Assembly (NCBI RefSeq): GCF_023823125.1
Contig: NZ_CP090949.1
Span: 2,380,001 to 2,444,000 of the forward strand
Source: Erythrobacter aurantius
Lineage (GTDB): Bacteria; Pseudomonadota; Alphaproteobacteria; Sphingomonadales; Sphingomonadaceae
Direction: 5' to 3'
Length of the DNA: 64,000 nucleotides
How positions within the stretch are numbered: the first letter of the stretch is position 1; each line of letters starts with the position of its first letter. Shown here piece by piece: positions 53,557 through 62,860 of this stretch. Below the pieces are notes generated by a model, which saw only the letters and a program-made list of their open reading frames with translations, made no database searches and was not told the origin of the DNA. A program made the position numbers and the translations under genes.

Positions 53557-54318
53557 ATGGCCATGCTAGAAGTCCACCAGTTCCCCTGCCTGTCCGACAA
53601 TTACGGATACCTGCTCCACAATTCGGTCACCTGCGAAACCGCCGCGATCGACACCCCCGATGCCAAGGAATACCTGAAACAGGCTGCGGCCAAGGGATGG
53701 AGCATCACGCACATCTGGAACACGCACTGGCATCCCGATCACGCAGGCGGCAATGAAGCGATCCAGCAAGCCACTGGCTGCACCATCCTTGGCCCGGCCG
53801 AAATAGAGGGCAAGTTCCCGATCGACCGCGTTGTCGCCCACGGCGAAACCGTGAACCTCGGTAACTACCGTGCCGACGTGATCGACGTGTCGGGCCACAC
53901 CAACGGCCACATCGCCTTCCATATCCCCGAACAAGGCATTGCCTTCGTCGGTGACGCCGTGTTCGCACTCGGCTGCGGGCGGATGTTCGAAGGCGAGCCC
54001 AAGCAGTTCTGGAACAGCCTTGACCGTATCCGCAGGCTGCCAACCGAAACCACGCTCTATTGCGCGCACGAATACACGCAGTCGAACGCCAAGTTCGCAC
54101 TCCACGCCGATCCCGACAATGAGGCGCTGCAGGAATACGCCGCCGAAATCGACGCAAAGCGCGCGCGGGGCGAATGGACGGTACCAACTGTGCTCAGCCG
54201 CGAGCTGGCGACCAACCCCTTCCTGCGGGCGGACGATCCGGCGATGATGGCGAAGTGGGGCGGCGCTGCGCCTTACGAGACCTTTGCGGCTCTGCGCGCG
54301 GCGAAGGACAATTTCTGA
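53557..54318 (+). CDS. gloB: Hydroxyacylglutathione hydrolase (glyoxalase II)
   Basis: 253 residues. Completes methylglyoxal detoxification by hydrolysing S-lactoylglutathione. Metal site THWHPDHAGG, DVSGHTNGHIAFH, FVGDAVFALGCGRMFEG and CAHEYTQSNAKFA all match. ATG at 53557 or 53563; the rpsA terminator overlaps the promoter area just upstream. Confidence 0.95.
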   Translation: MAMLEVHQFPCLSDNYGYLLHNSVTCETAAIDTPDAKEYLKQAAAKGWSITHIWNTHWHPDHAGGNEAIQQATGCTILGPAEIEGKFPIDRVVAHGETVNLGNYRADVIDVSGHTNGHIAFHIPEQGIAFVGDAVFALGCGRMFEGEPKQFWNSLDRIRRLPTETTLYCAHEYTQSNAKFALHADPDNEALQEYAAEIDAKRARGEWTVPTVLSRELATNPFLRADDPAMMAKWGGAAPYETFAALRAAKDNF

Positions 54319-54324
54319 GCGCGC

Positions 54325-55305
54325 ATGAAAGCGTTAATCGTCGATAACCTGTCGGATGACCTGTCAGGACTGGCGCTGACTGAGACTCCATCGCCCGTCC
54401 GCATGCCGGGCGAGGTTCTGGTGGCAGTGCGGGCGGCCTCGCTCAATTTCCCCGATCTGCTGATGACGCAGGGGGCCTACCAGTTCAAACCCGAGCTGCC
54501 CTTCACCTCCGGGCTCGAATTCGCAGGCGAGGTGCTGGAGGCCAATCCGGACAGCGGCTATGCGCCCGGCGACCGGGTAATGGGCGGAAACAAGACCGGC
54601 GGCTTTGCCGAGTTTGCGAGCGTCAGTGCGCAAAAGCTCTCGCATATCCCTGACGGTATCAGCTTTGCACAAGCTGCGGCTATGGGAGCGGCTTACTCGA
54701 CAGCCTACACCGGCCTCGTCGAATTGTGCGGGCTCAAATCGGGCCAGTGGGTGCTGGTGACAGGTGCGAGCGGCGGAGTGTCGCTGGCGGCGATCGACCT
54801 TGCAAAAGCGCTGGGCGCGCGCGTCATCGCGGCGACCGGATCGCCGCAAAAGCAAGCCATGATCGAGGCGCGCAGCCGGGCAGACCATGTCATCTCCACC
54901 GATGGAAGATTCCGTGAGAGCGCGTCGGAGATCACCGGCGGTGCGCTTTGCGATATTGTCTTCGACCCAGTCGGCGGCGATGTGTTCGACGAATCCACTC
55001 GCTGCGTCGCCTTTGGCGGCAAGCTGGTCGTGGTCGGCTTCACCAGCGGACGGATTGCCGACATCCCGACCAACATTCCGCTGATCAAGGGCTTCAGCAT
55101 CGTCGGCCTGCGTGCCGGCGAATATGCTCGCCGCTTTCCCGAGCGGGGCAAGGCGATTCAGGCTGAAATCGCCAGGCTGGCGGAGGTGGGAGCAATCAGT
55201 CCGGCGATCGACCGGATACTGCCACTCAGCCGATGGCGCGAAGGCTTTGAAGCGATGGCCAATCGCGAACTGGTGGGCAAAGTGGTGTTCGAACCCGGCG
55301 CCTGA
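54325..55305 (+). CDS. Zinc-free medium-chain NADPH:quinone oxidoreductase
   Basis: 326 residues. GroES-like N-terminal domain (NFPDLLMTQGAYQFKPELPFTSGLEFAGEVLE), then WVLVTGASGGVSLAAIDLAKALGARVIAATGS nucleotide-binding motif and GGKLVVVGFTSGRIADIP. No structural zinc cysteines are present, as in quinone oxidoreductase/crotonyl-reductase relatives. Six bases after gloB in the same direction. Confidence 0.87.
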   Translation: MKALIVDNLSDDLSGLALTETPSPVRMPGEVLVAVRAASLNFPDLLMTQGAYQFKPELPFTSGLEFAGEVLEANPDSGYAPGDRVMGGNKTGGFAEFASVSAQKLSHIPDGISFAQAAAMGAAYSTAYTGLVELCGLKSGQWVLVTGASGGVSLAAIDLAKALGARVIAATGSPQKQAMIEARSRADHVISTDGRFRESASEITGGALCDIVFDPVGGDVFDESTRCVAFGGKLVVVGFTSGRIADIPTNIPLIKGFSIVGLRAGEYARRFPERGKAIQAEIARLAEVGAISPAIDRILPLSRWREGFEAMANRELVGKVVFEPGA

Positions 55306-55326
55306 TCGCCGGCCTACCGAAACAAG

Positions 55327-55352
55327 AAAGGCGGCCCGATGGACCGCCCTTC
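55327..55352. terminator. Bidirectional terminator between the quinone oxidoreductase and atpF
   Basis: AAAGGCGG and CCGCCCTT pair around CCCGATGGA; on the minus strand it is followed by TTTCTTGTTT, so it may end the F0 operon. Confidence 0.6.
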
Positions 55353-55378
55353 CCCTCTCCAACCGGAAAACTGGTTTG

Positions 55379-55894
55379 TCAGAGCGAGGCGATAACCTCG
55401 TCAGCCAGCGCCTTGTCAGCCGCACCATCATGCTTTTCGGCGATGATCGTGCGCGATGCGGCGGCAGCGGCATTGGCGGCGCTGGCGCGGACGCCATCCA
55501 CAGCTTCACGCTCTGCTGCGGCGATCTTGTCTTCGGCCATGCGCTTGCGCCGGGCGACCATCGCTTCGCTGTCGGCTTCGGCCTTGGCGAGGATGGCGTC
55601 TGCTTCGCGGCTAGCGCCTTCCATCATCGCTTCGGCGTCCTTTTCTGCCGATGCGATCTTGGCGGCGTATTCGTCGCGCAGCGTTTCCGCTTCGGCGCGC
55701 AGCGCCTTGGCTTCGTCAAGCTGCTGGCGGATTTCGGCGATCTTGGCATCGAGGCCGCCGGTGATCATTCCGGGAACCTTCTTCCACACGAACACCGCGA
55801 TCAGGATGAGCATCGCGAGCGACACCCACTGATAGGAATCGATCCCGAAGGCCGAAGGGCCGTCAGCAATGGTCAGGGCGATGATATCAGACAT
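55379..55894 (-). CDS. atpF: F0F1 ATP synthase subunit b
   Basis: 171 residues. N-terminal transmembrane segment (QWVSLAMLILIAVFVWKKVPGMI) followed by a long charged helix (EIRQQLDEAKALRAEAETLRDEY...) that forms the peripheral stalk. Second of the two b-type genes; it overlaps the b' gene by 8 bases. Last gene of the operon. Confidence 0.93.
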   Translation of the reverse strand: MSDIIALTIADGPSAFGIDSYQWVSLAMLILIAVFVWKKVPGMITGGLDAKIAEIRQQLDEAKALRAEAETLRDEYAAKIASAEKDAEAMMEGASREADAILAKAEADSEAMVARRKRMAEDKIAAAEREAVDGVRASAANAAAAASRTIIAEKHDGAADKALADEVIASL

Positions 55895-56381
55895 TGGCGA
55901 GCGCCTTCTTCACGGCGGATTTTGCAGTCCGCTTGTCGATCTTGGCCCCCGCGAGACGGGCGACGATGTCCTGAGTGGCTTCCGCCGCGACATCCTCGAC
56001 CTCAGCCATCGCCGCTGCACGCGCCGCGTCGATATCGGCCTCGGCCTTGGCCAGCTTGGTATCAAGCCGCTTTTGTGCCGCTGCCAGCTTCTTTTCCGAA
56101 GCGACGGCCGCCTTGGCCTTGGCTTCGGCAATCACGCCTTGCGCCTTGGCACGGTTTTCGTTCTCGCGTTTGCGCCAGGCTTCTTCCTGAGCGTCTGCCG
56201 CATCACGGGCGGCCTGCGCAGCGGCAAGGTCGTCAGCGATCTGCTTGTCGCGCAGAGCAACGGTGCCCATCACCTTGGGCACCATTCCCCGTCCGATAAC
56301 GAAGAAGGTGATGCCGAAGAAGAACAGGAGCCAGAAAATCTGGCTGGAGTAGGTTTCGGCTAGCTGGGCTATCTGAGGCAT
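55887..56381 (-). CDS. atpF2: F0F1 ATP synthase subunit b'
   Basis: 164 residues. Transmembrane segment IFWLLFFFGITFFVIGRGMVPKV, then a long helix with KQIADDLAAAQAARDAADAQEEAWRKRENENRAKA. Having both b' and b is typical of alphaproteobacteria and cyanobacteria and implies a heterodimeric stalk. Lies 92 bases after atpE. Confidence 0.92.
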   Translation of the reverse strand: MPQIAQLAETYSSQIFWLLFFFGITFFVIGRGMVPKVMGTVALRDKQIADDLAAAQAARDAADAQEEAWRKRENENRAKAQGVIAEAKAKAAVASEKKLAAAQKRLDTKLAKAEADIDAARAAAMAEVEDVAAEATQDIVARLAGAKIDKRTAKSAVKKALANV

Positions 56382-56473
56382 GGACTATGGTCCCGCGAGA
56401 TGTGTCTTGAAAAAACCTTGCGAGGGCCGGCCTGGCGCGTGCGCCGGCCAGCCCTCGCCAAACCTTGCGTCGA

Positions 56474-56701
56474 TCAGGCGACGAAGATCAGGATCATGGC
56501 GACGACGAACGCCAGCAGGCCGAGAAGTTCGGCTGCGGCGAAGCCGATGAACAGACGACCCTGCTGACCGTCGGCAGCGCCCGGATTGCGCAGCGCGCTT
56601 TCGAGGAACGAACCGAAAACGTTACCCACGCCAATCGCGGCCATACCGGCACCGATTGCTGCGAGGCCTGCGCCGACGAGCTTGGCTGCTTCTGCTTCCA
56701 T
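56474..56701 (-). CDS. atpE: F0F1 ATP synthase subunit c
   Basis: 75 residues, two helices joined by a polar RNPGAADGQQ loop. GLAAIGAGMAAIGVGNVFGSFLESALRNPG is helix 1 and FIGFAAAELLGLLAFVVAMILIF helix 2, with the proton-carrying glutamate in AAAELLG. The residues after Glu are not the Na+ type. Oligomerises into the rotor ring. Confidence 0.96.
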   Translation of the reverse strand: MEAEAAKLVGAGLAAIGAGMAAIGVGNVFGSFLESALRNPGAADGQQGRLFIGFAAAELLGLLAFVVAMILIFVA

Positions 56702-56767
56702 TGTAAAAACTCCTTGAAAATCAAAACTGTTGGAAAGGTAAGTTGAATAAACCCAATTGTGATTGGA

Positions 56768-57556
56768 TCAGTGGAGGTGCTCTGCGTCGTTGATGTACAG
56801 CGACGTGAGCAGCGCAAAGACGTATGCCTGAATGCCAGCCACCAGAATTTCCAAGGCGCTGATGGCAATCATCAGGGCGAAGCTAGGCAGGGCGACGATC
56901 AGGGTGGTTCCGATGCCGTAATTCGCGCCATCGATGACAAAGCTCGACAGCACTTTCAGCAGGACGTGACCCGCCATCATCGCCACGAACAGACGCAGGG
57001 CTAGGCTGAACGGGCGGATCAGGAACGAGAACAGTTCGATCAGGAAGATCGCGGGAATCATCGGCGCTGGCGTGCCGTGCGGCACGAACAGCGTGAAGAA
57101 CTTGATCCCGTGCTTCGCAAAACCGACGATCAGGACGATCGAGAAACTGATGGCGGCCAGCACACCGGTGACGGTGAAGTGGCTGGTGAAGGTGAAGGCG
57201 TGGACGCCCGGAATGATACCGACGGGCAAAAGGCCCAGCAGGTTCGCGAACAGGATGAACATGAACAGGCTGAAGACGTAGGGCACATATTTGCGCCCTT
57301 CCTTGCCGATGTTCGCTTCAAGCATGTCGTCTATGAAGCCGGTGAAGGTTTCCACCGCCATCTGCCAGCGGCCCGGAACCAGCTCACGCTTCATGCCGCC
57401 GAACACGAACACCCACAGCAAAACCGTGGTGATCGCCATCCACATGGCGGAGTTGGTGAACGCGATATTGAAGCCTGCAATGTCCCAGCTTTGGCCGAAC
57501 AACGGCTCGATGTGGAACTGCTTCATCGGATCGACTTTGGCTTCTTCGCCTGCCAC
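56768..57556 (-). CDS. atpB: F0F1 ATP synthase subunit a
   Basis: 262 residues, five to six transmembrane helices. Conserved arginine region LIRPFSLALRLFVAMMAGHVLLKVL in the fourth helix, and the C-terminal IQAYVFALLTSLYIND. GTG start at 57556; ATG at 57526 (MKQFHIEPLFG) is an alternative. Preceded by atpI, 54 bases away. Confidence 0.94.
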   Translation of the reverse strand: MAGEEAKVDPMKQFHIEPLFGQSWDIAGFNIAFTNSAMWMAITTVLLWVFVFGGMKRELVPGRWQMAVETFTGFIDDMLEANIGKEGRKYVPYVFSLFMFILFANLLGLLPVGIIPGVHAFTFTSHFTVTGVLAAISFSIVLIVGFAKHGIKFFTLFVPHGTPAPMIPAIFLIELFSFLIRPFSLALRLFVAMMAGHVLLKVLSSFVIDGANYGIGTTLIVALPSFALMIAISALEILVAGIQAYVFALLTSLYINDAEHLH

Positions 57557-57609
57557 GATCTCTTGTATCCCTGGTACCTGTAAAACGCGCCCCGAATATC
57601 CAGACCTTG

Positions 57610-57936
57610 TCAGGATGGATCGTCAGGGCGAGTGTTTGCCGCACGAATGATGTTTCTGAAGGCCACGCCTATTCCGAGGAACAGACCGGCCAACAGACCC
57701 CAGGGCAGCGTGTCGAAGACCCAATCAAAGAGCCATCCCATCACGCTGCCACCAAGAATACCGCCCAGAAGATCGGCCAAAGCGCGGTTTCCGGCGCGAT
57801 AATTCGCATCGGTTGCCTGCACCTTTGGCCGGTTGCGCTCTTCTTCACGCTCGCGTGCGGCTTTCAGCCGCGCTTCGAGCGCGTCGATCCGCGCATCCTC
57901 GGCGATGGATTCTCGGGCGGGTTTCTCGTCGCTCAT
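57610..57936 (-). CDS. atpI: ATP synthase-associated protein AtpI
   Basis: 108 residues. Charged N-terminal helix, then ANYRAGNRALADLLGGILGGSVMGWLFDW and WGLLAGLFLGIGVAFRNIIRA, two membrane segments. In the Pfam AtpI family this helps c-ring assembly. First gene of the F0 set (atpI-B-E-b'-b). Start at 57936. Confidence 0.9.
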   Translation of the reverse strand: MSDEKPARESIAEDARIDALEARLKAAREREEERNRPKVQATDANYRAGNRALADLLGGILGGSVMGWLFDWVFDTLPWGLLAGLFLGIGVAFRNIIRAANTRPDDPS

Positions 57937-57998
57937 GCTAGCTTCCTGTAACGGCAAGCGAGGCACGCAGCGCAAAGGTGCCCGCCGAGGGCGCCTGC

Positions 57999-58027
57999 CC
58001 CCTAGAAGAGGGCAAAACCCGAGTCAA
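57999..58027 (-). promoter_or_regulatory. Candidate promoter of the F0 operon
   Basis: On the minus strand, TTGACT (58027-58022) and TAGGGG (58004-57999) are 17 bases apart, about 60 bases before the atpI start. The -10 is weak. Confidence 0.4.
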
Positions 58028-58085
58028 TGGTGGGCTGTTGCTGTTTCCGCATGCCACCCGGCAGCCAGAGAAACCGAGGGCGAAA

Positions 58086-58475
58086 TTACGGGCAGATCGA
58101 CAGCCGCTCAGGCGGAGCGTCAGTGCGGGTTTTCCAGCTGCCATCGGGCGCCTGATACTTCTCACCCGGAGTAGTCCGGGCAATCGCCTGACACCCGGCG
58201 GTGATCGCATATTGTTCAAGCGTCGCGTTGTTTTCCTTCGCCTTTTCCGCATAGACCGCCCGGCGACGAATGTTGATATCGTCCACCATGCGCTGCAAGT
58301 CGGGCGTCGCCTGTCCCGTTATGCCGAGATAGCCATCGGTCTGTTCGCCCACGCTGCCGTTGGCGCGCGCCGCGGCATAGACCGGATCGCGCTGCGCCTG
58401 AGCCGGAGCAGCCAAGGCTGCAAAACCGGCCAATGCGACCATTCCTGCCATCGCCAGTTTGCGACTGTTCTTCAT
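58086..58475 (-). CDS. ydbL: YdbL (DUF1318) family periplasmic protein
   Basis: 129 residues with a signal peptide (MKNSRKLAMAGMVALAGFAALAAPAQAQ). RDPVYAAARANGSVGEQTDGYLGI and DINIRRRAVYAEKAKENNATLEQYAITAGCQAI match the DUF1318 pattern; a short C-terminal extension with a second Cys follows. In E. coli YdbL modulates the YdbH-YnbE bridge. GGAGGA lies six bases before ATG. Third gene in a ydbH-ynbE-ydbL set. Confidence 0.85.
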   Translation of the reverse strand: MKNSRKLAMAGMVALAGFAALAAPAQAQRDPVYAAARANGSVGEQTDGYLGITGQATPDLQRMVDDINIRRRAVYAEKAKENNATLEQYAITAGCQAIARTTPGEKYQAPDGSWKTRTDAPPERLSICP

Positions 58476-58513
58476 CTCAATTCCTCCAGCCTCGCGGCCG
58501 CCTCATGCGCGGA

Positions 58514-58717
58514 TCAGAAAATATCCGCATTCTCGTCAATCGTGTTGCTGGCGTCTTCCGCCAGTCGATACAGCACTTCCGCCCGGATGTTGATGTCGAG
58601 CTGGATCACAATCGGATCCTCCGGCGCGGTAATGTTGATGCACCCGCTTAGCGAGAGCGCACCTGCCATCCCCAGGCCTGCTTTCATCACACCGGGCATC
58701 GCCCAGTAACCTTTCAT
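58514..58717 (-). CDS. ynbE: YnbE-type small outer-membrane lipoprotein
   Basis: 67 residues. Signal with lipobox LSGC (Cys26), then INITAPEDPIVIQLDINIRAEVLYRLAEDA, the conserved YnbE body that stacks on the end of YdbH in E. coli. ATG 58717 with AGGGGG upstream is preferred; an in-frame ATG at 58789 overlaps the ydbH stop (ATGA) but would put 50 residues before the lipobox. Confidence 0.82.
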   Translation of the reverse strand: MKGYWAMPGVMKAGLGMAGALSLSGCINITAPEDPIVIQLDINIRAEVLYRLAEDASNTIDENADIF

Positions 58718-58785
58718 CCCGAACCCCCTGCGTGGCCTCCACCCGGTTTTGGCAGGGGTGCAGGGAACGGTCAATTTCGGCAGCA

Positions 58786-61700
58786 TCATGGCTGGTCCTC
58801 GCTTTCTGGAGGTTGAACGGCGGGTTCATCGCGCCGCTGGTTTTCGTCGGAAGGGCCGGGCGCATCGGGTGCCGTCGGCGCAAGCACCGCGCCATAGACG
58901 CCGAGCCGTTCGCGAATGTCGTCGCGATCGAACACGCGCGGATCGAACAATCCGCGTACGATGGTGGCGAGCAGGTAGAAATTGTCGGATCGCACATTGA
59001 TCGCAAAGCGTATCGGCAGTTTCGCGATCCGCCGGGTGATGAAGTTCTGGCTTGAGCCTTCACCCTGCCGGATACCGTCGATCTGGAAACGGGTAACGAT
59101 CTCCCCGGCGAGGCTTCCCTCCAGTTCCACCGCCATCTGGCGATAGTCGAGCGATCGCAGCGTCTGGAACGCAAAATTGCCCATCGTGCCCAGATCTTCG
59201 TAGGTCAGTTCGCCGACATAGGCGACATTCCCACCCGGCGGGCGGGCGATCAGCAAGCCGTTTCGGATGAAGCCGTTGCCATCCTGGTCGAAGAAAATCG
59301 GGATTGTGCCGTCAAACTTGCCGGTCGCGCCGAGATTGGTCAGCTCCATCTGCGTCACGAAAGTCGCGGCATCCAGCGCGATCAGCTCGAAAATGTAGTT
59401 CTGGCCACCCACTCCGCCATAGGTCACCTCGGTCGGACGCAGGATCAGCTCGCCGCCCATGAACGGCCAGCGCGCGTCCTCAATCCGGATCGTCTCGCCA
59501 TTTTCCATCGAATAGATGACGCGCCCCTCCAAAGCCTCGATCCCCGGATTGACCGAGGCGATCTCCAGCACTTGCGAAGGCGCCGTGGTAAGGCTGATGA
59601 GATCGGTAAAGGTGATTTCCCCGCGCACACCGCGCACCGGGCCAAACGCGGCCGCGAAATCGAATCCGTCCGAGCGGAACACGCCGGAGGAGGTTACGTC
59701 ATCTGCGTTCCAGTCGATCTGCCCTTCCCCGTCAATCCGGCCTTCGGCTGCCGCGATCACGCCGAGCGCGAGCGGGATAAGATCGGAGGGCTGAAGCCGG
59801 TTGTTGAAGCGCAAGCCGTCAACGGTGATGCGCGCCCCGCCCGTCGCCTTCTCAAGATCATGCGACAGATCGACACGGGCGATCCGCGCGCGCGATCCAG
59901 GGTGAACCAGATCGCTGCGCGCGGTAATGAATCCATCGACGAAATCGAGCCGCATGTCTTGCCCGATCAGCGGGTTGAAGCGGGGCCCGTTACGCAGGGC
60001 TGGGTCGGGCCGGTCGGAAAGGCTGAATGACCCCCCTTCCAAGCGGAGCCCGCCCTCTCCGAGCCGCCAGCTGGCCGTTGTCCCGGTTATATCGAGTGGA
60101 ACGGCGGGCAGGTGCGCGTCGAGCCCGGCGATAATTCCGCCATAATCGCCACCCTCAAGTGCGTCGAACTCACCTTCGAGCGCATCGGCGTTGAAGCGGT
60201 AAGCTTCCGGCCCGTCACCCAGAGCGATTTCGGTGCCATACACCCCGAAGCGTCCCGGATAGAGCCCCACGGCACGTTCAATGGCGATGTTGACCGGTGA
60301 TCCGTCCAACACGCCGGCAAGCACTAGATTATCGGTTTGAGCAGCGATGCTCAGATCATCGGCATAGGTGAGTATGGCGTCCGAATGCAGCGGACACAGT
60401 TTGACGGAGCGCCCGCTGAGCATCGCGCCGCTCATCGCCAGCGCATCGACACTGATCGCGGCGCAATCGCGCCAGAGCTTGACGCCCCCCGCTTGAGTCC
60501 AATCCCCCTTCAGCGGCACCGAAAGCCCGCGCACCGATCCGCCGGGGATCGCACCTTCTGCCTTTGTGATTCCGTCGAAAACGACTCGCCCCTTGCGATC
60601 CTGCCGCAGTTCGAGCACGGGCACGGATAGTGCATCTGTACCCACGCGATACTCGTCCAAGCTCATCCTCAGCGCGAGATCGCCGCCGCGCACCTGCTCC
60701 ATCCGCCCTGAAATGGTCGGCAGGTCCTGCCCGCCGCTGCGGAAATTGCCTGCGAACCTGTCTCCCTTGCTGGTGTAGCTCGCGCGCGAGACAGCCAGCA
60801 CCGTTTCGCCCGCGGCGCTGCGCAAACGCGCTTCGGGAATGATCGCGCTCACCCCGTCCGCGTTCCATCGCATGGTGGTGTTCGCGCCCAGCGACGCTCC
60901 GGCGAGCGCCCGATCAAGCCCCCGTTCCAAGCGGGTTGCCAGCGCACCGATCAGTGACCCGCTGCCGGCATCGCGAATGGAGGCCAGAGCCGCGCTTTGC
61001 CCCGCTTCGACGCGCGCGCCAGAGCCGCTGATTTCAACATCCCACGCCCCCTCTTCCAATGCGGCATCGGTGCGCAGCGCGCCCTCAATGGCGAAATCGG
61101 CCAATGCCAGACCGGGCGCTTGCAGCCGCTCGCCTGCAATATCGTGATCAATTCGCAGCCTCCCCGCACCGTCCGTGGGGAAGCTCCATTTGAGATCGAC
61201 ATTTCCCGACACCCGCTCGGCAATCGCTTCCGCAAAGCGAGCATTCACACCCGCGAGATCAAACCGCGCATCGATCGATTCAAAACTGTCTGACAGCGAA
61301 AGATCGGCCGCAATGTCCGCCGACGCAAGCCGCGCCCCCTGGCATTCAACCTCGCGCAGCCGGAGCGGCCCATCAAAGGCAGTCGAGCCAGAATCGGTTT
61401 CGATCTGGCCATAAAGAGTGGCGGTGCCAGCGCGGCAATCTTCGCTGCCTACGCCCGGAGCGGTGACGGCCAGCATCCCCTTGAAGCCGTCATCAATTGG
61501 TCCCGCGCCATCCAGCTTGGCAGCGAAGCGCCCGTAGTCGCTTTCAATCAACGCCCGCCCGTCGCGGATCGCGACATCAAGCGCAGGCAGGCCGGGGGAC
61601 TCGTCGCTGTCGGCATAGATCACCCGGTCAAGCGATCCGAGGCTGAAGGTCCCATCGCTGAACGAGCCATAGAGCCGGGGGCGCACCATTTCGATGCGCC

Positions 61701-62040
61701 CGATGCTTGGCGCGCCGAGCGAATAGACAATACCGACGCGCACCTCTTCGGCGGTCAGATCGGGCGCCGAAGGATCGCCGATCACCAGATTCCGGATTAT
61801 CTGCTGCCCCGTCCCGATCTCGACAATCTCGTAGCTGGCGGGAAGATCATAGGTCGCCAGCGCATTGTCGATCAGATTGGCGGCAATCCGCTCTCGCTGA
61901 AGCCAGGCAATCGCAAAGGTGCCTGCAATCACCAGCAACAGAATCAGGCTGATGCGCCACCGCCAGCGCTTTGGCCAGAGGCCGCGGGCAGGCGCCGCTT
62001 GCGAATGCGCGGCATCAGGGGGCGGTGCTGCGGCTGTCAT
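58786..62040 (-). CDS. ydbH: YdbH-type intermembrane lipid transport protein (AsmA-like)
   Basis: 1084 residues. A single N-terminal transmembrane anchor (about residues 28-48, RISLILLLVIAGTFAIAWL) is followed by a long beta-rich body typical of AsmA-like/TamB-like proteins that span the periplasm as a hydrophobic groove. The C-terminal part has LRSLDYRQMAVELEGSLAGEIVTRFQIDG and RFAINVRSDNFYLLATIVRGL as in YdbH. In E. coli YdbH with YnbE moves phospholipid to the outer membrane; the same role is inferred. Divergent from radC, 55 bases away. Confidence 0.86.
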   Translation of the reverse strand: MTAAAPPPDAAHSQAAPARGLWPKRWRWRISLILLLVIAGTFAIAWLQRERIAANLIDNALATYDLPASYEIVEIGTGQQIIRNLVIGDPSAPDLTAEEVRVGIVYSLGAPSIGRIEMVRPRLYGSFSDGTFSLGSLDRVIYADSDESPGLPALDVAIRDGRALIESDYGRFAAKLDGAGPIDDGFKGMLAVTAPGVGSEDCRAGTATLYGQIETDSGSTAFDGPLRLREVECQGARLASADIAADLSLSDSFESIDARFDLAGVNARFAEAIAERVSGNVDLKWSFPTDGAGRLRIDHDIAGERLQAPGLALADFAIEGALRTDAALEEGAWDVEISGSGARVEAGQSAALASIRDAGSGSLIGALATRLERGLDRALAGASLGANTTMRWNADGVSAIIPEARLRSAAGETVLAVSRASYTSKGDRFAGNFRSGGQDLPTISGRMEQVRGGDLALRMSLDEYRVGTDALSVPVLELRQDRKGRVVFDGITKAEGAIPGGSVRGLSVPLKGDWTQAGGVKLWRDCAAISVDALAMSGAMLSGRSVKLCPLHSDAILTYADDLSIAAQTDNLVLAGVLDGSPVNIAIERAVGLYPGRFGVYGTEIALGDGPEAYRFNADALEGEFDALEGGDYGGIIAGLDAHLPAVPLDITGTTASWRLGEGGLRLEGGSFSLSDRPDPALRNGPRFNPLIGQDMRLDFVDGFITARSDLVHPGSRARIARVDLSHDLEKATGGARITVDGLRFNNRLQPSDLIPLALGVIAAAEGRIDGEGQIDWNADDVTSSGVFRSDGFDFAAAFGPVRGVRGEITFTDLISLTTAPSQVLEIASVNPGIEALEGRVIYSMENGETIRIEDARWPFMGGELILRPTEVTYGGVGGQNYIFELIALDAATFVTQMELTNLGATGKFDGTIPIFFDQDGNGFIRNGLLIARPPGGNVAYVGELTYEDLGTMGNFAFQTLRSLDYRQMAVELEGSLAGEIVTRFQIDGIRQGEGSSQNFITRRIAKLPIRFAINVRSDNFYLLATIVRGLFDPRVFDRDDIRERLGVYGAVLAPTAPDAPGPSDENQRRDEPAVQPPESEDQP

Positions 62041-62095
62041 GCTCTCCACTTGCCAGATTGCCCTGCAAAGGCAATGAAAGGTCTTTGAAGAACCA

Positions 62096-62857
62096 GTGGT
62101 GAGGCGCAGATTGCCACAGTCTGAAGACAGTTTCGATTTCGGCGATGAAAATGCGTCGCCTTCACCTCCCGTTTCGGATTCGGGCAAGCACGCTGGCATG
62201 GGCCATCGCGAACGCTTGCGTCAGCGACTGCTCAAAGGCGGGGCGGAGGCGCTGGCCGATTACGAAGTGCTCGAATACCTGTTGTTCGCCGCGATCAAGC
62301 AAGGCGATACCAAGCCGATTGCGAAGGCCCTGCTCAAACAATTCGGATCATTGGCCGGTGTGCTCAATGCCGATCCCGCCGCGCTCCAGCGGGTGAAAGG
62401 TGTAGGCGAAACCAGCGCCGCCGCGCTCAAAAGCGTGGCTGTCGCCGCGCGCCGCATGGCACGCAGCGAAGTGATCGCGAAACCTGTGCTGGGAAGCTGG
62501 CAGGCCCTGCTCGATTACTTGTCCATCGACATGGCGCATCTCACGGTCGAGCGGGTGCGGGTGCTTTATCTCGACACGCGCAACCGCCTGATCGACGATC
62601 ATCACGTTGGCGACGGTTCGATTGACGAAGCCGCGATCCATCCACGCGAAGTCATCCGGAGGGCGATGGATCTGGGCGCGACCGCGCTGATCCTTGTCCA
62701 CAATCACCCCAGCGGGAATCCGGAGCCGAGCCGGGCCGACATCCAGATAACGCAGCGCATCGCCGAGGCCGGCCGATTGCTGGGGGTCACAGTCCACGAT
62801 CACGTGATTGTCGGGCGCGAAGGGCATGTGTCGCTGCGGGCAAAGGGGCTGATCTGA
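62096..62857 (+). CDS. radC: RadC family JAB1/MPN+ (JAMM) domain protein
   Basis: 253 residues. Helix-hairpin-helix part (LQRVKGVGETSAAALKSVA) then the MPN domain with HNHPSGNPEPSRAD, the JAMM zinc-binding motif. The name comes from E. coli; a repair role is disputed and the function is unknown. The GTG at 62096 is used, though ATG-type starts inside (MGHRERLRQ) are possible. Followed by the convergent ndh gene. Confidence 0.88.
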   Translation: MVRRRLPQSEDSFDFGDENASPSPPVSDSGKHAGMGHRERLRQRLLKGGAEALADYEVLEYLLFAAIKQGDTKPIAKALLKQFGSLAGVLNADPAALQRVKGVGETSAAALKSVAVAARRMARSEVIAKPVLGSWQALLDYLSIDMAHLTVERVRVLYLDTRNRLIDDHHVGDGSIDEAAIHPREVIRRAMDLGATALILVHNHPSGNPEPSRADIQITQRIAEAGRLLGVTVHDHVIVGREGHVSLRAKGLI

Positions 62858-62860
62858 CCT

